Assembly: GCA_019323195.1 (NCBI GenBank) | Contig: JAHWHQ010000037.1 | Span: 1-15,568, forward strand | DNA: 15,568 nucleotides | Source of the DNA: Candidatus Woesearchaeota archaeon | GTDB lineage: Archaea > Nanobdellota > Nanobdellia > Woesearchaeales > JACPBV01 | Direction of reading: 5' to 3' | Shown here: one piece after another, positions 12,678-15,568 of the stretch | Numbering within the stretch: position 1 is the stretch's first letter | Layout: every line of letters begins with the position of its first letter | The notes under the pieces: model-generated | What the model saw: the letters and a program-made list of their open reading frames with translations, nothing else | What the model was told of the DNA's origin: nothing | Database searches by the model: none | Translations under genes and position numbers: made by a program

Positions 12678-12710
12678 ATATGCAAAGATTTATATATAAC
12701 CTTTGCATAT
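12678..12710. promoter_or_regulatory. Perfect inverted repeat bracketing the mini-gene TATA box
   Basis: ATATGCAAAG (12678-12687) and CTTTGCATAT (12701-12710) are exact reverse complements. The 13-base spacer is the minus-strand TATA box (ATTTATATATAA on the plus strand, 12688-12699). Arm centres are 23 bases apart, about two helical turns, so one dimer or dimer pair could grip one face and exclude TBP. This is a strong candidate operator. Confidence 0.6.
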
Positions 12711-12726
12711 GTTATATATAACATAT
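12707..12726. promoter_or_regulatory. 20-bp perfect palindrome between divergent promoters
   Basis: ATATGTTATA followed by TATAACATAT is fully symmetric. It overlaps the right arm of the neighbouring inverted repeat by 4 bases and lies 24 bases upstream of the phoU-side TATA box. It could be a second operator acting on both directions; its AT-richness means some symmetry may be chance. Confidence 0.4.
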
Positions 12727-12749
12727 ATGTAAAATTGGGGGTATATATT

Positions 12750-12760
12750 TTTATATATAA
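12750..12760 (+). promoter_or_regulatory. TATA box of the AbrB-PhoU gene
   Basis: TTTATATATAA is centred about 28 bases before GTG 12783 and 25 before TTG 12780, so the mRNA begins at or next to the start codon. Confidence 0.55.
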
Positions 12761-12782
12761 TATTTAAAAAATTTATAATTTG

Positions 12783-13799
12783 GTGATCAAGATCAATGTA
12801 AGGAAATTAATCGCTTTTGGGAAGAATTCTTATGTTATTTCCCTGCCTAAGCAATGGGTGGATAAAAATAGGCTGAAAAAAGGGGATCTAGTCTCTTTGG
12901 ATGAAAAAAAAGACGGATTGCTGTTAAGGGTGAAGGAGAACGGCCTTATTGAGGATGAGCCTATGAGGGTAGTCGTCAACAGCGACAATAAGAGCTTAGG
13001 CCAGCTGAAGACAGAGATAGTCTCTGCTTATCTTAATAATTATAATATCATCGAGGTTGTTTCCAAAGACCTGAAGACGAATGCTCTGCGGATAAGGGAT
13101 ATGCTGCGGGACCTTACCGGGCTGGAGATCATCAACCAAAGCTCAACACGCATTGTGGCAAAGGACATTATTAATGTAAACAACATATCAATAAAGACTT
13201 TGATAAGGAGGATGGACAACATAACAAGGTCGATGATGCTGGATACGGTCGAGTGCTTTGACGGCATCGACCATGCAGACAATATCGAATACATCGATGA
13301 GGAGGTCAACAGGCTCCATTTCCTTGCCTATAGGATTATCAGGAGCGGATTAAGTGATTTCAGGACGGCAAATTCCTCGGAAACAAGCCCGCTCAAGCTG
13401 CATTCAAGCCACACTGTCACAAAAAGGATAGAGAGGATAGCTGATAACACAAAGCTGATCTCTAGATACCTGAGGGAAACCAAGCTGGACAAGAAATGGA
13501 AGAATGAACTGAAGATTATCTTTGATGGCATAAGGGAAACTTATAATGATGTCATGAAGGCTTATTATACCGGAGATGAGAAGATGGCCTTGGAGATAGA
13601 GGAAAAGCGCAACGAGAAGCTTGAGCTGTGCGACACTTTCTTTGAGAGGCATGACCATAAGCATCTGAGATACAATGAGGAGATGGGATTTTGCTGTTTC
13701 AGGGATGCGTGCGGGGCGACAATGAAGATCATTGAGAATATGAAAGGGATATTGTACAGCATTAAGTATATAGCAAGGACTTTAATTGGAGGAGGATAA
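12783..13799 (+). CDS. PhoU-family phosphate-uptake regulator with AbrB-type N-terminal domain
   Basis: The protein has an N-terminal SpoVT/AbrB-like DNA-binding fold (about residues 8-55: RKLIAFGKNSYVISLPKQWV, then LKKGDLVSLDE). Helical PhoU-like repeats follow (about 130-335). The first has NNISIKTLIRRMDNITRSMM; the second has TKRIERIADNTKLISRY, matching the ERxxD(N) metal-binding motif of PhoU. The last helix is ENMKGILYSIKYIARTLIGG. PhoU proteins restrain phosphate transport and signalling; the AbrB fusion, common in archaea, suggests direct transcriptional control. No pst transporter is nearby. The start is GTG 12783 or TTG 12780; GTG is preferred, giving 338 residues. The stop codon lies within the stem of a downstream hairpin. 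It may control the divergent mini-genes, but that is inference. Confidence 0.88.
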   Translation: MIKINVRKLIAFGKNSYVISLPKQWVDKNRLKKGDLVSLDEKKDGLLLRVKENGLIEDEPMRVVVNSDNKSLGQLKTEIVSAYLNNYNIIEVVSKDLKTNALRIRDMLRDLTGLEIINQSSTRIVAKDIINVNNISIKTLIRRMDNITRSMMLDTVECFDGIDHADNIEYIDEEVNRLHFLAYRIIRSGLSDFRTANSSETSPLKLHSSHTVTKRIERIADNTKLISRYLRETKLDKKWKNELKIIFDGIRETYNDVMKAYYTGDEKMALEIEEKRNEKLELCDTFFERHDHKHLRYNEEMGFCCFRDACGATMKIIENMKGILYSIKYIARTLIGGG

Positions 13800-13832
13800 A
13801 ATTCCCTTCGTGAATTTTATCTTTGGTCCTCC
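13791..13832 (+). terminator. Strong hairpin overlapping the AbrB-PhoU stop codon
   Basis: GATAAAATTC (13795-13804) pairs perfectly with GAATTTTATC (13812-13821) around a CCTTCGT loop, and GGAGG/CCTCC extends the base. The stop codon TAA (13797-13799) lies inside the stem. This is probably a 3'-end or transcript-stability structure; there is no clean U tract right after it. Confidence 0.45.
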
Positions 13833-13841
13833 CCACTAGCA

Positions 13842-13898
13842 CACAACTAAGTTAACGTCCCGCCCCTAACAATGTAAAAGGGGTTGGTTCACAACTAA
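13842..13898. repeat. Short repeat-bearing intergenic stretch
   Basis: CACAACTAA occurs twice (13842-13850 and 13890-13898), enclosing GTTAAC, CCCGCCCCT and AAAAGGGGTTGGTT. CCCCT (13863-13867) can pair with AGGGG (13879-13883). The words AGGGGTTGGTT and GTTAACGTCCCGCCCC resemble, but do not equal, the ends of the 2851-3042 element. It lies between the stops of convergent genes. Confidence 0.35.
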
Positions 13899-13929
13899 TT
13901 TGAATATCATTTATCTTTAGAATAAAAAA

Positions 13930-15036
13930 TCAGTACCCTTCAAAAATGATCTTCTTGCTGTCTTTGATTAAGACAGTTCCCTTTCCTTTTTCCACTTCTC
14001 CAACTACCTGGGCCTCTTCCCTGAATCTCTCTGCAATAGAGAGGGCATTGTCCGCATCATCCTTATCTACTATCAGGAAAAAGCCCATGCCCATGTTGAA
14101 CTTTTTGTACATCTGCTCATCTCTAAAACCTGATTCTTCCTGCACCAGCTTAAATATCGGCTGGGGCTTTATGGGGCTGCTTATCGTGAACCTATGGCCT
14201 TTGATCCTGTTAAGGTTCTTAAGGCCGTAGCCTGTGTTGTTTATCCCCATAACCTTCATTTTATCGGCAACTGCAGCAACTGCCTTTGAGTATATCCTTG
14301 TAGGTTCCAGCAGTATCTCTCCTATGGTTGAGCTGTCAAACTTCTCATCCAGCCTGAACCTTCCTTTATAGTTCTTTTTGAATTCCGGCCTTGTTTCAAA
14401 ATCGCCTTTAAGCAGCTTCAGCCTTAGGTCAGTGTAGCCGTTCGAGTGGGCTCCGGAGCTTTTTAGTGCTATTATCTTATCGCCTGCCTTGATATCTTTA
14501 TGTATGTCTTCTTTCTTGATGAAGCCTATTAGGCCACCGGCAATGTCGAAGCCCATGCCTGGCTTTAAGCCAGTTAGTAATTCATCCACAGATGCTGTTT
14601 CTCCCTTTCCTATGTTGATATGTATCGAGCTTCTTAATATGTCTCCTGTTTCGCACATCTTAAGGCCTTTTACAATGCCTTCCATAAGCTCTCCTGCCAG
14701 CCCTTTTTCCTGGAATCCTGACTGGACTGCAAAGTAATCGATGAACAAGAAAGGTGAGACCTTTCCTAATGTGGCAAGGTCGTTTGCAGACATGGCTACC
14801 AGGTCAATACCTACTGTATCGTATTTTTCCATCGCCTCTGCAAGTATCAGCTTAGTTCCTACGCCGTCTATAGCGCAGGCCATGAAATGGTTCGGGAAGA
14901 CTTCTTTGTTTTCGTACAGCTCTGCGAACATACCTTCAGAAACAGAATTCATGTCCTGCTTTAGCTTAGAGGGTATGGCTTTCTTTATTGCTAAAACAGC
15001 CTTTCCTTCCCTCTTTTGGTAGTCGGTTTCGTCCAT
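13930..15036 (-). CDS. purM: Phosphoribosylformylglycinamidine cyclo-ligase (AIR synthetase)
   Basis: PurM closes the imidazole ring of FGAM with ATP to give AIR, the fifth step of purine synthesis, in the cytosol. Conserved PurM/PurL-superfamily motifs appear in order: DGVGTKL (57-63), DLVAMSANDL (78-87), GKGETASV (143-150, in place of GGETAEMP), AGGLIGF (166-172), SSGAHSNGYT (193-202), LLEPTRIY (242-249) and MGMGF (315-319). The usual HITGGG is INNTGYG here (265-271), a divergent form. At 368 residues it is slightly longer than bacterial PurM (about 345). ATG 15036 lies 28 bases after a TATA box centre, giving a nearly leaderless mRNA. No other purine gene is in the window. PurL and SelD are relatives, but the motif set fits PurM best. 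Confidence 0.9.
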   Translation of the reverse strand: MDETDYQKREGKAVLAIKKAIPSKLKQDMNSVSEGMFAELYENKEVFPNHFMACAIDGVGTKLILAEAMEKYDTVGIDLVAMSANDLATLGKVSPFLFIDYFAVQSGFQEKGLAGELMEGIVKGLKMCETGDILRSSIHINIGKGETASVDELLTGLKPGMGFDIAGGLIGFIKKEDIHKDIKAGDKIIALKSSGAHSNGYTDLRLKLLKGDFETRPEFKKNYKGRFRLDEKFDSSTIGEILLEPTRIYSKAVAAVADKMKVMGINNTGYGLKNLNRIKGHRFTISSPIKPQPIFKLVQEESGFRDEQMYKKFNMGMGFFLIVDKDDADNALSIAERFREEAQVVGEVEKGKGTVLIKDSKKIIFEGY

Positions 15037-15059
15037 TATTGATTATAAATTATTGTTGG

Positions 15060-15068
15060 TTTATAAAA
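15060..15068 (-). promoter_or_regulatory. TATA box of purM
   Basis: The minus strand reads TTTTATAAA, centred about 28 bases before ATG 15036. The stretch from 15069 to 15365 is AT-rich, and I see no gene, tRNA or repeat in it beyond short hairpins. Confidence 0.5.
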
Positions 15069-15365
15069 TTATTGAATTCTCGATACTGTCAGATAGCTAT
15101 TATGTTTCATTATTAATTGAATCCGAGGAGATGGTTAAATCATTCTTGAGCTATTTTAATTGATTATGGAGAGTATCCTTTCACAGCAAGAGGTTATCTT
15201 TTTCTTGTAGATTCCTTTCTTCATATTTTTTTGAAATTATTTTGTAAAATCTTTAAAACAATAATTTTCAGACTTCCCGCATCTGAAGTTTAATGCCCAT
15301 CCCAAAGATTGTTTTTAGTCTTTCTTATGCTTCTTTTAATCCTCACTCCTATATACTATAATAAA

Positions 15366-15568
15366 TCAGATTATATTTTGTACCAATTTTTCTGTAATCT
15401 GCATAGCTTTAACTACCTCTGACCCACTGATTTTGAAAGTGTAAGCTAAGAAACAGTAAGTATAACAATCACTTTTATGCTGAATATATCGTATATTGCT
15501 TTTCTTATCGGGTATCTCCCTTTCTTTGACAGCATCCTCTTAAGCTGATATAACAGCATAAGAAACAT
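15366..15568 (-). pseudogene. Probable 3' fragment of a minus-strand gene, broken by an in-frame stop
   Basis: From the window edge the minus strand reads VSYAVISA, then a TAA (15540-15542). The same frame then continues for 57 codons: EDAVKEREIPDKKSNIRYIQ, HKSDCYTYCFLAYTFKISGS, EVVKAMQITEKLVQNII, stop (15366-15368). The sequence is balanced and protein-like but has no usable start after the TAA. That suggests the tail of a gene entering from the right and interrupted by a stop, or chance. A different minus-strand frame is open from the edge to 15446 (MFLMLLYQLKRMLSKKGRY...) and competes with this reading. I recognise neither. Confidence 0.3.

Noticed and set aside
1..15568. CRISPR array, insertion sequence or integrase
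   Set aside because: I saw no regularly spaced direct repeats and no transposase or recombinase motifs on either strand.

Overview
The window looks like a piece of an archaeal chromosome, most likely from a small-genome DPANN-type lineage (Woesearchaeota or Pacearchaeota-like; this placement is inference). The archaeal call rests on the information-processing genes: ribosomal protein L21e, RNA polymerase subunit Rpb4/RpoF and a DUF655 RNA-binding protein occur in the order typical of archaea. Promoters also fit: T-rich TATA boxes sit about 26 bases before many start codons, implying leaderless mRNAs. Clear Shine-Dalgarno sites occur only at internal or leadered genes.

Layout. Positions 1-2800 are minus strand: an unrecognised 265-residue protein, a tiny Cys-containing frame followed closely by a COG2231 endonuclease III-like DNA glycosylase, and an HTH-nucleotidyltransferase fusion whose promoter lies in a perfect inverted repeat. 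Positions 2800-4130 are the most unusual part. A compact multi-stem element (about 2851-3042) and an atypical archaemetzincin-like protease gene lie between collinear sequence blocks repeated in inverted orientation (2853-3219 and 3924-3990), like a degenerate cassette with a nested insertion. Positions 4150-6490 hold two unrecognised genes and a membrane-anchored HtrA-like protease with a long coiled coil. Positions 6569-10772 hold three metabolic genes: a histidyl-tRNA synthetase fused in frame to an N-terminal ribbon-helix-helix DNA-binding domain, a C-terminally short argininosuccinate lyase, and a phosphomannomutase/phosphoglucomutase. A duplicated GAGCG-type hairpin repeat precedes the L21e-RpoF-DUF655 cluster (10937-12350). 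Two minus-strand mini-genes (52 and 39 codons, one a zinc ribbon) diverge from an AbrB-PhoU regulator across an AT-rich intergenic region full of dyad symmetry. PurM follows, then about 330 bases without a gene and a probable degraded reading frame at the right edge.

How the parts relate. Apart from the L21e-RpoF-DUF655 cluster, genes are mostly single units with their own promoters rather than pathway operons. argH and purM are orphans here. The best candidates for undescribed biology are the RHH-HisRS fusion, the structured element with its repeat-flanked protease gene, and the mini-gene pair whose TATA box is bracketed by a perfect inverted repeat.
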